Of a stretch of DNA of 64,000 nucleotides, positions 23,362 to 31,656 are shown piece after piece; position 1 is the stretch's first letter, and every line of letters begins with the position of its first letter. The notes under the pieces are model-generated. The model saw only the letters and a program-made list of their open reading frames with translations. It made no database searches and had not been told where the DNA came from. The translations under genes were made by a program, and so were the position numbers. Source of the stretch: Streptomyces sp. VRA16 Mangrove soil. GTDB taxonomy: Bacteria; Actinomycetota; Actinomycetes; Streptomycetales; Streptomycetaceae. The stretch is from the NCBI RefSeq assembly GCF_017377775.1, contig NZ_JAFVLN010000009.1, forward strand, positions 124,001-188,000, in the 5' to 3' direction.

Positions 23362-25725
23362 ATGGCGAAGGATCTGACGAAGCACCAGCTGGCCGCGCTC
23401 GACGCGCACTGGCGTGCCGCCAACTACCTTGCGGTGGGCCAGATCTATCTGCTCGACAACCCGCTGCTCACCGAGCCGTTGACCGCAGAGCACATCAAGC
23501 CGCGCCTGCTCGGGCACTGGGGCACCTCGCCCGGCCTCAACCTCGTGCACACCCATCTGAACCGGGTCGTCAAGGAGCGCGGTCTCGACGCGATCTGCAT
23601 CTGGGGACCCGGGCACGGCGGCCCCGCCGTGCTGGCCAACTCCTGGCTGGAGGGCAGCTATTCACAGACCTACCCGGACGTGACGCGCGACGCCGCCGGG
23701 ATGGCGCGGCTGTTCCGCCAGTTCTCCTTCCCGGGCGGCGTGCCGAGCCATGTCGCGCCGGAGACGCCGGGCTCCATCCACGAGGGCGGCGAGCTCGGCT
23801 ACTCCCTGGCGCACGCCTACGGGGCGGCGTTCGACAACCCGGACCTGCTGGTGACCTGCGTGATCGGCGACGGCGAGGCGGAGACAGGACCGCTCGCCGC
23901 GTCGTGGCACGCGACCAAGTTCCTCGACCCGGTGCACGACGGCGCGGTCCTGCCGGTCCTCCACCTCAACGGCTACAAGATCGCCAACCCCACCGTCCTG
24001 TCCCGCCTCCCCGAGGCCGAGCTCGACGACCTGCTGCGCGGCTACGGGTACGAGCCGGTACACGTCGGCGGCCACGAACCCGGGCGCGTGCACCGGGAGT
24101 TGGCCCGTGCCATGGACCGCTGCCTGGACCGGATCGCCCGGATCCAGCACGAGGCCCGTACCGCGGGCACCACCGCGCGTCCGCGCTGGCCGGTGATCGT
24201 GCTGCGCACTCCCAAGGGTTGGACGGGCCCGCGGACGGTGGACGGCGACCCGGTGGAGAACACCTGGCGCGCGCACCAGGTGCCGCTCGCGAACGTGCGG
24301 GAGAACCCGGAGCACCTGGGCCAGTTGGAGAAGTGGCTGCGCTCGTACCGTCCCGGTGAGCTCTTCGACGCGCAGGGCCGGCCCACTCCCCTGGTCCTGG
24401 AACACGTCCCCGAGGGCACCCAGCGTCTGGGCGCGAACCCACACGCCAACGGGGGCCTGCTGACGCGTCGGCTGCCGATCGACCCGCTGGAGACGTTCGC
24501 CGTCCCCGTCGACAAGCCGGGCGCGACGCTCCACGAACCCACCCGCGTCCTCGGCGATCTGCTCGCCCAGGTCATGCGGGACACCGCGGAGCGCCGCGAC
24601 TTCCGGGTGGTCGGCCCGGACGAGACGGCGTCCAACCGGCTGCAGGCCCTCTTCGACGTCACCGGCAAGGCCTGGCAGGCCGGGACGCTGCCGACCGACG
24701 AGCATCTGACGCGCGACGGCCGCGTGATGGAGATCCTCTCCGAACACGTCTGCCAAGGCTGGCTGGAGGGCTATCTGCTCACCGGACGGCACGGACTCTT
24801 CTCCTGCTACGAGGCGTTCGTGCACATCGTCGACTCGATGGTCAACCAGCACATCAAGTGGCTCAAGACGTCACGGCAGTTGCCGTGGCGGGCACCGATC
24901 CCCTCGCTCAACTACCTGCTCACGTCGCACGTGTGGCGCCAGGACCACAACGGCTTCTCGCACCAGGACCCCGGGTTCGTCGACCACATCCTCAACAAGA
25001 GCCCCGACGTCGTCCGGGTCTATCTGCCGCCGGACGCCAACACCCTGCTCTCCGTCGCCGAACACGTCCTGCACAGCCGCGACTACGTCAATGTGGTCGT
25101 CGCCGGCAAGCAGCCCGGCTTCGACTGGCTCTCCCTGGACGAGGCCCGCGCCCACTGCGCGCGCGGCGCCGGCATCTGGGAGTGGGCCGGCACGGAGGAC
25201 GGCACCGGGGAGCCGGACGTCGTCCTCGCCTGCGCGGGCGACGTGCCCACCCAGGAGATCCTCGCCGCCGCGGGCCTGCTGCGGCAGCACCTGCCGGAGC
25301 TGACGGTCCGCGTCGTGAACGTCGTCGACATGACCCGGCTGCTACCCCGGGAGGAACACCCGCACGGCATGGCCGACTTCGAGTACGACGCGCTGTTCAC
25401 CACGGACAAGCCGGTGGTCTTCGCCTACCACGGCTACCCGTGGCTGATCCACCGGCTCGCCTACCGCCGCACCGGCCACGCCCATCTCCATGTGCGCGGC
25501 TACAAGGAGTCGGGGACCACGACCACGCCGTTCGACATGGTCGTGCGCAACGACCTGGACCGCTACCGCCTGGTCATGGACGTCATCGACCGTGTGCCGG
25601 GACTCGCCGTCCGCGCGGGCGCGGTCCGCCAGGCGATGGCCGACACCCGCACCCGGCACCACGCCTGGATCCGCGAGCACGGCACCGATCTGCCCGACGT
25701 CGCAGCCTGGTCCTGGACCGGCTGA
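23362..25725 (+). CDS. Xylulose-5-phosphate/fructose-6-phosphate phosphoketolase
   Basis: A 787-residue thiamine diphosphate enzyme that splits xylulose 5-phosphate (and often fructose 6-phosphate) to acetyl phosphate. Full family length: N-terminal PP domain with WGPGHGGPA and IGDGEAETGPLA (ThDP/Mg site), middle PYR domain (RVVGPDETASN, DGRVMEILSEH, SHVWRQDHNGFSHQDPG) and C-terminal domain. ATG follows GGAGGAG. Acetyl phosphate made without NAD+ reduction suits oxygen limitation, and fits with the acyl-CoA synthetase and sugar phosphorylase genes nearby. Confidence 0.95.
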   Translation: MAKDLTKHQLAALDAHWRAANYLAVGQIYLLDNPLLTEPLTAEHIKPRLLGHWGTSPGLNLVHTHLNRVVKERGLDAICIWGPGHGGPAVLANSWLEGSYSQTYPDVTRDAAGMARLFRQFSFPGGVPSHVAPETPGSIHEGGELGYSLAHAYGAAFDNPDLLVTCVIGDGEAETGPLAASWHATKFLDPVHDGAVLPVLHLNGYKIANPTVLSRLPEAELDDLLRGYGYEPVHVGGHEPGRVHRELARAMDRCLDRIARIQHEARTAGTTARPRWPVIVLRTPKGWTGPRTVDGDPVENTWRAHQVPLANVRENPEHLGQLEKWLRSYRPGELFDAQGRPTPLVLEHVPEGTQRLGANPHANGGLLTRRLPIDPLETFAVPVDKPGATLHEPTRVLGDLLAQVMRDTAERRDFRVVGPDETASNRLQALFDVTGKAWQAGTLPTDEHLTRDGRVMEILSEHVCQGWLEGYLLTGRHGLFSCYEAFVHIVDSMVNQHIKWLKTSRQLPWRAPIPSLNYLLTSHVWRQDHNGFSHQDPGFVDHILNKSPDVVRVYLPPDANTLLSVAEHVLHSRDYVNVVVAGKQPGFDWLSLDEARAHCARGAGIWEWAGTEDGTGEPDVVLACAGDVPTQEILAAAGLLRQHLPELTVRVVNVVDMTRLLPREEHPHGMADFEYDALFTTDKPVVFAYHGYPWLIHRLAYRRTGHAHLHVRGYKESGTTTTPFDMVVRNDLDRYRLVMDVIDRVPGLAVRAGAVRQAMADTRTRHHAWIREHGTDLPDVAAWSWTG

Positions 25726-25748
25726 CCCGCATCCCTGGAGGCCGACCC

Positions 25749-26627
25749 ATGTCCACCCGTCATGTCACCGTCGGGGTCGACGGCTCCCCGCAGAGCGTCG
25801 ACGCCGCCGACTGGGCCGCACGCGAAGCCGTGCGGCGCGGTCGGCCGCTGCGCCTGCTGTACGCGGGCCCCGCGGCCGAAGGCCCCGCGTCGCACCTGCC
25901 GGAGCTGGACGCCCCCGCCGAGCGCACGGCCGCGGCCCTGCACGACCTGCCGCGCCAACTCGCGTACGCGCACCCGTCGTTGGAGATCCGCTTCGACCAC
26001 CTGGCCGGAGCTCCGGTGCCCGCGCTGCTCGCGGCGGCCGCCGAGTCGACCCTGCTGGTGCTCGGCTCGCGCGGCCTGTCCGGGCTGACCGGGTTCCTCG
26101 TCGGCTCGGTGGCGGCCGCGGTCTGCGCCCATACAGCCGGATCCGTGGTCCTGGTCAGGGCCGGGCAGCGACCCGAGGACGACCGTACGGGGCCGGGCAG
26201 CGCCCCGTACCGGCCGGTCCTGCTCGGCCTCGATCTGGGGCACCCGAGCGACGATCTGCTGACGCACGCCTTCGAGGCGGCGGCGGTGCGCGGCGCGGCG
26301 CTTCAGGTGCTGCACGCCTGGACGCTGCCGGTGCTCACGGACTACGCGCCCGGCGTGGTCCCGCTCGGTGACGCGCCGGGGCTGGAGGCGGACCGGCTGC
26401 GGACGCTGCACTCGACGCTGCAGCCCTGGCAGCACAAGTTCCCGGAGACACGGGTGGTGGAGCGCCTCGAGTACGGGCATCCGAGCCACCATCTCCTCAA
26501 GGCGGCCACAGAGGCGGGACTCCTGGTCATCGGGCGGCGGACGGCGGAAGGGCCGCACCTGGGGCACGTCACGCACGCGCTGATCCACCGCGCGACGTGC
26601 CCGGTGCTCGTGGTGCCGCACGCCTGA
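25749..26627 (+). CDS. Universal stress protein with two Usp domains
   Basis: A 292-residue tandem Usp protein: domain 1 starts HVTVGVDGSPQSVDAADWAA with ATP-loop GSRGLSGLTGFLVGSV, domain 2 starts RPVLLGLDLGHPSDDLL and ends RRTAEGPHLGHVTHALIHRATCPVLVV. It lies 23 bases after the phosphoketolase stop with TGGAGG eight bases before the ATG, so the two are very likely one transcript. Fourth Usp gene of the island and its last clear member. Confidence 0.92.
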   Translation: MSTRHVTVGVDGSPQSVDAADWAAREAVRRGRPLRLLYAGPAAEGPASHLPELDAPAERTAAALHDLPRQLAYAHPSLEIRFDHLAGAPVPALLAAAAESTLLVLGSRGLSGLTGFLVGSVAAAVCAHTAGSVVLVRAGQRPEDDRTGPGSAPYRPVLLGLDLGHPSDDLLTHAFEAAAVRGAALQVLHAWTLPVLTDYAPGVVPLGDAPGLEADRLRTLHSTLQPWQHKFPETRVVERLEYGHPSHHLLKAATEAGLLVIGRRTAEGPHLGHVTHALIHRATCPVLVVPHA

Positions 26628-26643
26628 CATCCGCCCGGGACCG

Positions 26644-26928
26644 TCACCTCTTGCGCAACCGTCCGGCATCGCCGGGCCCTGCCGTCCTCGTGGCCAGGAC
26701 CTCCCGGCGGCGCCGGTACTCGTCCTCGTCGATGTCGCCGCGCGCGAACCGTTCGTCGAGCAGCTGCTCGGGGCCCGCACCGCGCGGCGGCAGCGTGCGC
26801 TCCGTACGGGACAGCGCGCGGAAGGCCAGCACCGCGGCGAGCCCGATCAGCAGCCAGAACAGCAGCATCCCGGCGGACATCGCGAACCAGCCCCAGCCAC
26901 CGCCGTCGTGGTCGTACCAATACATCAC
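26644..26928 (-). CDS. Membrane-anchored SHOCT domain protein
   Basis: A 94-residue protein with an aromatic/glycine N-terminus (YWYDHDGGGWGWF), one transmembrane helix (about residues 18-40) and a C-terminal SHOCT motif (LLDERFARGDIDEDEYRRRREVL). A GTG (26928) and an ATG (26925) start are adjacent; GGGAG spacing slightly favours the GTG. Similar in plan to the protein at 47636-47935. It converges on the Usp gene with a 16-base gap and no clear terminator. Confidence 0.82.
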   Translation of the reverse strand: MMYWYDHDGGGWGWFAMSAGMLLFWLLIGLAAVLAFRALSRTERTLPPRGAGPEQLLDERFARGDIDEDEYRRRREVLATRTAGPGDAGRLRKR

Positions 26929-27111
26929 GGTCGCTCACTCCCTCACGGGCTCACGGCACGAGAGGCCGGGCGCCCCTGCGCTGCCTGCGCCTCGCTCCCA
27001 CCGTGGCCCCGGCCCCGGGCCCCGTCATGGGCCGAAGAGGGCAACGCCCCCGCCGACCGGCCCCGTCCGCGCGTCCACCGGCCGGGTGGACCCATCGGAT
27101 ACGGTGCGCCG

Positions 27112-27615
27112 ATGACGACGACACCAGCCACCTCCGCCATCGGTCCGGACTTCAACACCCCCGTCGAGAAGCGGTACTTCGAGGACTACGTCCCCGGCGA
27201 GAGCCACCGCTACGGCAGCATCACCGTGACCGAGGCGGACATCCTCAGGTTCGCGGCCGAGTTCGACCCGCAGAGCATCCACACCGACCCGGTCGCGGCG
27301 GAGCAGGGCCCGTTCGAGGGGCTGATCGCCAGTGGCTGGCACACCGCGTCGGTGATGATGCGGCTCTACGCCGACCATTACGTCAGCAGCATCGCCAGCC
27401 TCGCCTCGCCGGGCATCGACGAGCTGCGCTGGACCCGCCCGGTCCGGCCCGGCGACAGCCTGTCGATCCGGACCACCGTGCGCGCGGCCCGCCCGTCCCG
27501 CTCGAAGCCGGACCGCGGGCTCGTGCACACCGCCGTCGAAGTGCTCAACCAGCGCGACGAGACCGTGCTCACGCTCACCGCGATGAACCTGCTGCGCCGC
27601 CGCGACGCCGCCTGA
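27112..27615 (+). CDS. MaoC-like (R)-specific enoyl-CoA hydratase family protein
   Basis: A 167-residue hot-dog-fold protein. The hydratase-2 motif region FAAEFDPQSIHTDPVAA carries the Asp and His expected for catalysis; GLIASGWHTASVMMRL and the C-terminal strand follow. Family members hydrate trans-2-enoyl-CoA or related substrates; the substrate is not evident. No strong ribosome binding site precedes the ATG; a TACGGT-like -10 ends six bases before it, so the message may be leaderless. Confidence 0.86.
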   Translation: MTTTPATSAIGPDFNTPVEKRYFEDYVPGESHRYGSITVTEADILRFAAEFDPQSIHTDPVAAEQGPFEGLIASGWHTASVMMRLYADHYVSSIASLASPGIDELRWTRPVRPGDSLSIRTTVRAARPSRSKPDRGLVHTAVEVLNQRDETVLTLTAMNLLRRRDAA

Positions 27616-27770
27616 CGGACGACACGACGCGTACGAGAACGCGTCAGGAACGTTCCTGCGCATCCGGGGCCCAAAGCGCCGCACCAGCCGTTACCGTGTG
27701 CCTCAGTCCCCGACGTACGGCCGGAACCGGCCATCGCGTCCGGGGCCCGTCACAGTCGGGGGGCGACGGG

Positions 27771-28853
27771 ATGGGTTCGACGGGGTGGTCTTCGCGTTCG
27801 GAACCGGGAGCGGGCAGACGGCGGCGCGGTCTGTCCGACGTCGCGGGCATCGCGGTCCTGGGCGGCTGCGCGGCATGGGCCCTGATCACGGCAACCGCCC
27901 GCGCGGGCCGGCCCGAAGGGGTGCTGCTCGCCGTGCTGGCCGTCGCCGCGGGGTACGCGGGCGGCCGAATCGGCGGCGCGCTGGTCCCGGTCGCCACGTC
28001 CTGCACGGTCGCGGCCGGGGGCCTGTGCCTGGTCTTCGCGTCCCCGCAGGCGGTGCCCGCGCCGAACACCACGACGCCGCTGGGCGGCGCGGGTGCGACG
28101 GCCGCCCTGCTGGCGCTGTCGACCGGCGCCGCGTGCTGCGCGGCGTGGGCGGCGCGGCCCGGCGGCCTGCGCATCGCCCTGCATCTGTTGTCCGCCGGTA
28201 CCGTCGCCGCCGCGGTGGTGGCGGGTTCGGGGGCCGGGGCAGCCGCGTGCGCGGGTGTCGTGCTCTGTTCCCTGGCGGCGGCCCGGCTGCGGCGCCGGGC
28301 GATCGGTCTCGCGGCGCTCGGCCTGGGCACCGTGCTGGTCGCCGGGCTCGGCGTCGCGCTCGCCCAGGGCGCCCTGCCGTCCGGGCTGGCCTCGTGCCTG
28401 GAGGGGCAGCTGTCCCAGCGCCGCGTCCTGCTGTGGCACCAGGCGCTCGATCTGGCCGAAGCCGACCCGGTGCTCGGCGCGGGCCCCGGCCGCTTCGAGG
28501 ACTACAGCAGCCTGCCGACGCCGTACCCGCTCCCGGACGGCAGACCGCACTCGGCGGTGCTCCAGGTCGTCGCCGAACAGGGGGTGATCGGGCTCGCGCT
28601 GCTCGCGGCCGCGTACTGCTGGCTGCTCCACGTCCTGTGGCGCTCGGGCCGCTCGACCCAGGTGGTGCTGGCCGCGGGCGCGGCCCTGACGACGGTGGCG
28701 GTCCTCGCGACGGTCGGCAACGCGCTCAGCTTCACGACCGTCACGGCCGGGGCCGGGCTGCTGGCGGGCATCGCCACCGCGCAGCCGATGGGCGAGGAGC
28801 CGCCGGACGGCGACGCGGCCGCCCCGGCACGGGTCCGGGGCGGCCGCGAGTGA
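27771..28853 (+). CDS. Polytopic membrane protein with O-antigen ligase/Wzy-type motif
   Basis: A 360-residue protein with about nine hydrophobic helices. Near residues 225-290 it carries the Wzy_C-like pattern GAGPGRFEDYSSL ... PHSAVLQVVAEQGVIGLALL, typical of the large loop of O-antigen ligases and polymerases. It is shorter than most ligases, and no glycan gene cluster surrounds it, so the substrate is open. ATG follows GGGGGGCGACGG; the C-terminal 25 residues are hydrophilic. Confidence 0.75.
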   Translation: MGSTGWSSRSEPGAGRRRRGLSDVAGIAVLGGCAAWALITATARAGRPEGVLLAVLAVAAGYAGGRIGGALVPVATSCTVAAGGLCLVFASPQAVPAPNTTTPLGGAGATAALLALSTGAACCAAWAARPGGLRIALHLLSAGTVAAAVVAGSGAGAAACAGVVLCSLAAARLRRRAIGLAALGLGTVLVAGLGVALAQGALPSGLASCLEGQLSQRRVLLWHQALDLAEADPVLGAGPGRFEDYSSLPTPYPLPDGRPHSAVLQVVAEQGVIGLALLAAAYCWLLHVLWRSGRSTQVVLAAGAALTTVAVLATVGNALSFTTVTAGAGLLAGIATAQPMGEEPPDGDAAAPARVRGGRE

Positions 28854-28875
28854 ATCGTGGTCGGCGGGGCCGTCA

Positions 28876-28994
28876 GAGCCTGTCTTTGAACCCCCGTCGT
28901 CCGCCCGGAGGGCCGGCGCAGCGGCGGTCGGTGCGTGCGATCGTCGTGCGTCGTGCCGGGCGTCGGGCGCAGGCGGCGGTTCAAAGACAGGCTC
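28876..28994. mobile_element. 119-bp MITE-like element with 17-18 bp perfect terminal inverted repeats
   Basis: AGAGCCTGTCTTTGAACC at 28875-28892 is exactly repeated in reverse complement at 28978-28995. The direct triplet TCA flanks the element (28873-28875 and 28995-28997), consistent with a 3-bp target duplication. The interior has no coding frame of note. GAGCCTGTC-type ends recall IS5-like elements, so this is probably a non-autonomous derivative. The right-hand TCA is also the stop codon (TGA, minus strand) of the next gene. Confidence 0.7.
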
Positions 28995-29558
28995 TCAGAG
29001 GGCGGGCCCCGCGGCGGTCGGCTTCAGCCGGTCGCGGATGTGGCGCACCGCGCTCTCCGCGTCGTCGACGGTCACCGTGAACTTCCGGCCGTCCCCGAGG
29101 CTGAGCACGACGCCTTCGCCGCGCCGCACGACGACGGCGGTGCCGATCTCCGGCCGCCAGCGGTAGCCCCAGCCGCCCCACTGGCGGGGAGTGACACGCG
29201 GCGCGAAGTCGGCGTCGACGACGTGGGAGAGCGGGATGCGGCGGCGCGGCAGTCCTACATGGCCGCAGCGCACTTCGAGGTGGTCCTTGTCGACCTTCAC
29301 GGCGACGTGCAGGAACGCGAGGGTGCCGAACAGGACGAGCAGTCCTACGGCGATCAGTCCGACCACGGACATCGCCAGGGCGGCGATACCGGTCGCCCAG
29401 GAGTTGTCCACGGCGAGCTCGATACCCAGGGCCAGACAGGCGAAGCCGCCCATGGCGAGCAGCCACTGCACACGGTTGTGCGCGCGGCCCGTCCAGATCT
29501 CGGTCACCGGGGCGGATTTGCGTCGCCCGGGGTGCGCGTCGGCGGCGTCGTCCCTCAT
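28995..29558 (-). CDS. PH-domain membrane protein
   Basis: A 187-residue protein with a short basic N-terminus, two transmembrane helices (about residues 38-58 and 62-90) and a C-terminal PH-like domain (about 95-180; VDKDHLEVRCGHVGLPRRRIPL and GTAVVVRRGEGVVLSLGDGRKF). Proteins of this plan are common in actinomycetes and uncharacterised. The start at 29558 is chosen because upstream in-frame residues are low-complexity; there is no clear ribosome site. The stop lies in the target duplication of the MITE. Confidence 0.78.
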   Translation of the reverse strand: MRDDAADAHPGRRKSAPVTEIWTGRAHNRVQWLLAMGGFACLALGIELAVDNSWATGIAALAMSVVGLIAVGLLVLFGTLAFLHVAVKVDKDHLEVRCGHVGLPRRRIPLSHVVDADFAPRVTPRQWGGWGYRWRPEIGTAVVVRRGEGVVLSLGDGRKFTVTVDDAESAVRHIRDRLKPTAAGPAL

Positions 29559-29634
29559 GCACACGAGACTACTCAGGTTCCGCCACTCAGGCATCGCCTC
29601 GCGGGGAGTGACTGCTCCGGACCGGTGGCGTCGC

Positions 29635-30417
29635 TCACCCGGCGTGGCTGACGACCTGCAGGGCCCGGCCCTCGGCGTAGGTGAGCGCCGCCTGCGGAAG
29701 CGATTCCTCACGGCCGCTGAGGATCACGGTGAGGCCGCCTCGTCCGGTCGCGGCACGGGCCCGCTCGCCGGCCCTGCGCAGCGCCTGCGCGGCGACGGCG
29801 CCCGCGCTGCCGTGGAACACGGGCGGCTCGACGCCGGGCTGCCGCAGCGCCGCACGGATACGCTCCGCGACCAGCTCGTAGTGGGTGCAGCCGAGGACGA
29901 CGGCCCGTACGTCACGCGGGGTGAGCGCGGCGGCGGCCGCGACGGCCCGGTCGATGGCGTCCTCGTCGGCCCACTGCACCGCGTCGGCCAGGCCGGGGCA
30001 GGGCACCTCCGTCACTTCGGCGCCGGCCGCGAAGTCGCGGATCAGGCCGCGCTGGTACGGGCTGCCGGTCGTGGCGGGCGTGGCCCAGATCGCGACGGGC
30101 CCGCCGGCCGAGGCCGCGGGCTTGATCGCCGGGACGGTGCCGATGACGGGGATCTCCGGCTCCAGGCGGGCGCGGACCGCGGGGAGGGCGTGCACGGACG
30201 CCGTGTTGCAGGCGATGATCAGGGCGTCGGGGCGGTGCGCGGCGGCGGCCTCGCAGACGGCCAGGGCGCGCTCGACGATGTCCTCGGTGGTGCGCGGGCC
30301 CCACGGCATGCCGTCCGGGTCCGAGGAGAGCACGAGATCGGCGTCGGGCCGCAGGGTCCGTACCGCGGCGGCGGCCGCGAGCAGTCCGATTCCCGAGTCC
30401 ATGAGCGCGATCTTCAC
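29635..30417 (-). CDS. Aspartate/glutamate racemase family protein (MurI-like)
   Basis: A 260-residue cofactor-independent racemase. The N-terminal DSGIGL glycine loop and the two catalytic cysteine motifs ACNTAS (near residue 80) and GCTHYE (near residue 185) are intact. MurI supplies D-glutamate for peptidoglycan; the pattern differs somewhat from canonical MurI (DSGVGG), so another Asp/Glu racemase is possible. GTG start; divergent from the glycosyltransferase at 30476 with 58 bases between. Confidence 0.83.
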   Translation of the reverse strand: MKIALMDSGIGLLAAAAAVRTLRPDADLVLSSDPDGMPWGPRTTEDIVERALAVCEAAAAHRPDALIIACNTASVHALPAVRARLEPEIPVIGTVPAIKPAASAGGPVAIWATPATTGSPYQRGLIRDFAAGAEVTEVPCPGLADAVQWADEDAIDRAVAAAAALTPRDVRAVVLGCTHYELVAERIRAALRQPGVEPPVFHGSAGAVAAQALRRAGERARAATGRGGLTVILSGREESLPQAALTYAEGRALQVVSHAG

Positions 30418-30475
30418 CCGGAAACCATAGACGATCGGTCCGACAGCGCCGCGCCGGTGGGGCAGACTGCGGCGG

Positions 30476-31642
30476 ATGGACGTCGTTGTGTGGATCACCG
30501 CGGCCTCGCTCGCCGCATGGCTGTGGCTGCTGCTGTGCCAGGGTTACTTCTGGCGTACCGACCTGCGGCTGCCGCCGCGCACGGACCCGGCGCACTGGCC
30601 GGACGTGTGCGTGGTGGTCCCGGCCCGCGACGAGGCGGCCGTCCTCCCCGACAGCCTGCCCTCGCTGCTCGCCCAGGACTATCCGGGCCGGGCGGAGATC
30701 TTCCTGGTGGACGACGGGAGCACGGACGGCACCGGCGATCTGGCGCGCGCCCTGTCGGAGCGCAACGGTGGCCTTCCGCTGACCGTCGACTCCCCCGGCG
30801 AGCCGCCCGCGGGCTGGACGGGGAAGCTGTGGGCGGTGCGGCACGGCATCGCGCTGGCACGCACGCGTGGCCCGGAGTTCCTGCTGCTCACCGACGCGGA
30901 CATCGCGCACGAGCCGGGGAGTCTGCGGGAGCTGGTGGCGGCCGCGCAGACGGGCGGTTTCGACCTGGTGTCGCAGATGGCGCGGCTGCGGGTGGCGAGC
31001 GTCTGGGAGCGGCTGGTCGTGCCGGCGTTCGTGTATTTCTTCGCGCAGCTCTATCCGTTCCGGTGGATCGCGAAGCGGGGATCGCGCACGGCCGCGGCGG
31101 CGGGCGGCTGTGTCCTGCTGCGCACCGATGCGGCCGAGCGCGCCGGGATCCCCGACGCGATCCGGCAGGCGGTGATCGACGACGTGTCGCTGGCGCGGGC
31201 CGTGAAGCGCTCGGGCGGCCACATCTGGCTCGGTCTCGCCGAGCACGTGGACAGCGTGCGGCCCTATCCGTATCTCGGGGACCTGTGGCGCATGGTGTCG
31301 CGCAGCGCGTACGCGCAGTTGCGGCACAACCCGCTGGTCCTGCTCGGCACCGTGCTGGGCCTCGCGCTCGTGTACCTGGTGCCGCCCGTCGCCCTGTTCG
31401 CGGGGCTGGTCACGGAGAACGCCGCCGTGGCCCTGCTGGGCGGTCTCGCGTGGGCGGTGATGACGGCGACGTACGTCCCGATGCTGCGCTACTACCGGCA
31501 GACCCTGTGGCTGGCCCCGCTGCTGCCGTTCACCGCGCTCCTGTACCTCCTGATGACGGTGGACTCGGCGGTGCAGCACTACAGGGGCCGGGGCGCGGCA
31601 TGGAAGGGGCGCACGTACGCCCGTCCCGATGCCACGCACTAG
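30476..31642 (+). CDS. HpnB-like family 2 glycosyltransferase
   Basis: A 388-residue membrane glycosyltransferase. An N-terminal helix (about 3-22) precedes the GT2 domain (VCVVVPARDEAAVLPDSL, FLVDDGSTDGT, LLLTDADIAH, IDDVSLARAVKRSGG) and C-terminal helices (about 285-360). The sequence resembles hopene-associated glycosyltransferase HpnB, including PPAGWTGKLWA, FVYFFAQLYPF and TAAAAGGC. No other hopanoid genes are in the window, so a role on a different lipid is possible. Confidence 0.85.
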   Translation: MDVVVWITAASLAAWLWLLLCQGYFWRTDLRLPPRTDPAHWPDVCVVVPARDEAAVLPDSLPSLLAQDYPGRAEIFLVDDGSTDGTGDLARALSERNGGLPLTVDSPGEPPAGWTGKLWAVRHGIALARTRGPEFLLLTDADIAHEPGSLRELVAAAQTGGFDLVSQMARLRVASVWERLVVPAFVYFFAQLYPFRWIAKRGSRTAAAAGGCVLLRTDAAERAGIPDAIRQAVIDDVSLARAVKRSGGHIWLGLAEHVDSVRPYPYLGDLWRMVSRSAYAQLRHNPLVLLGTVLGLALVYLVPPVALFAGLVTENAAVALLGGLAWAVMTATYVPMLRYYRQTLWLAPLLPFTALLYLLMTVDSAVQHYRGRGAAWKGRTYARPDATH

Positions 31643-31656
31643 ACGGACCGCGTGGG

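Noticed and set aside
27026..27036. CATGGGCCGAA half-site before the MaoC gene
   Set aside because: It matches one half of the 22122 palindrome exactly, but the other half is missing (GAGGGCAACG follows), and the gene is not of the island type.
28876..28994. The inverted repeat as a simple rho-independent terminator
   Set aside because: The arms are 85 bases apart, are perfect only at the outer ends and are bordered by a direct triplet, which fits a transposon derivative better; a terminator side-effect is still possible.
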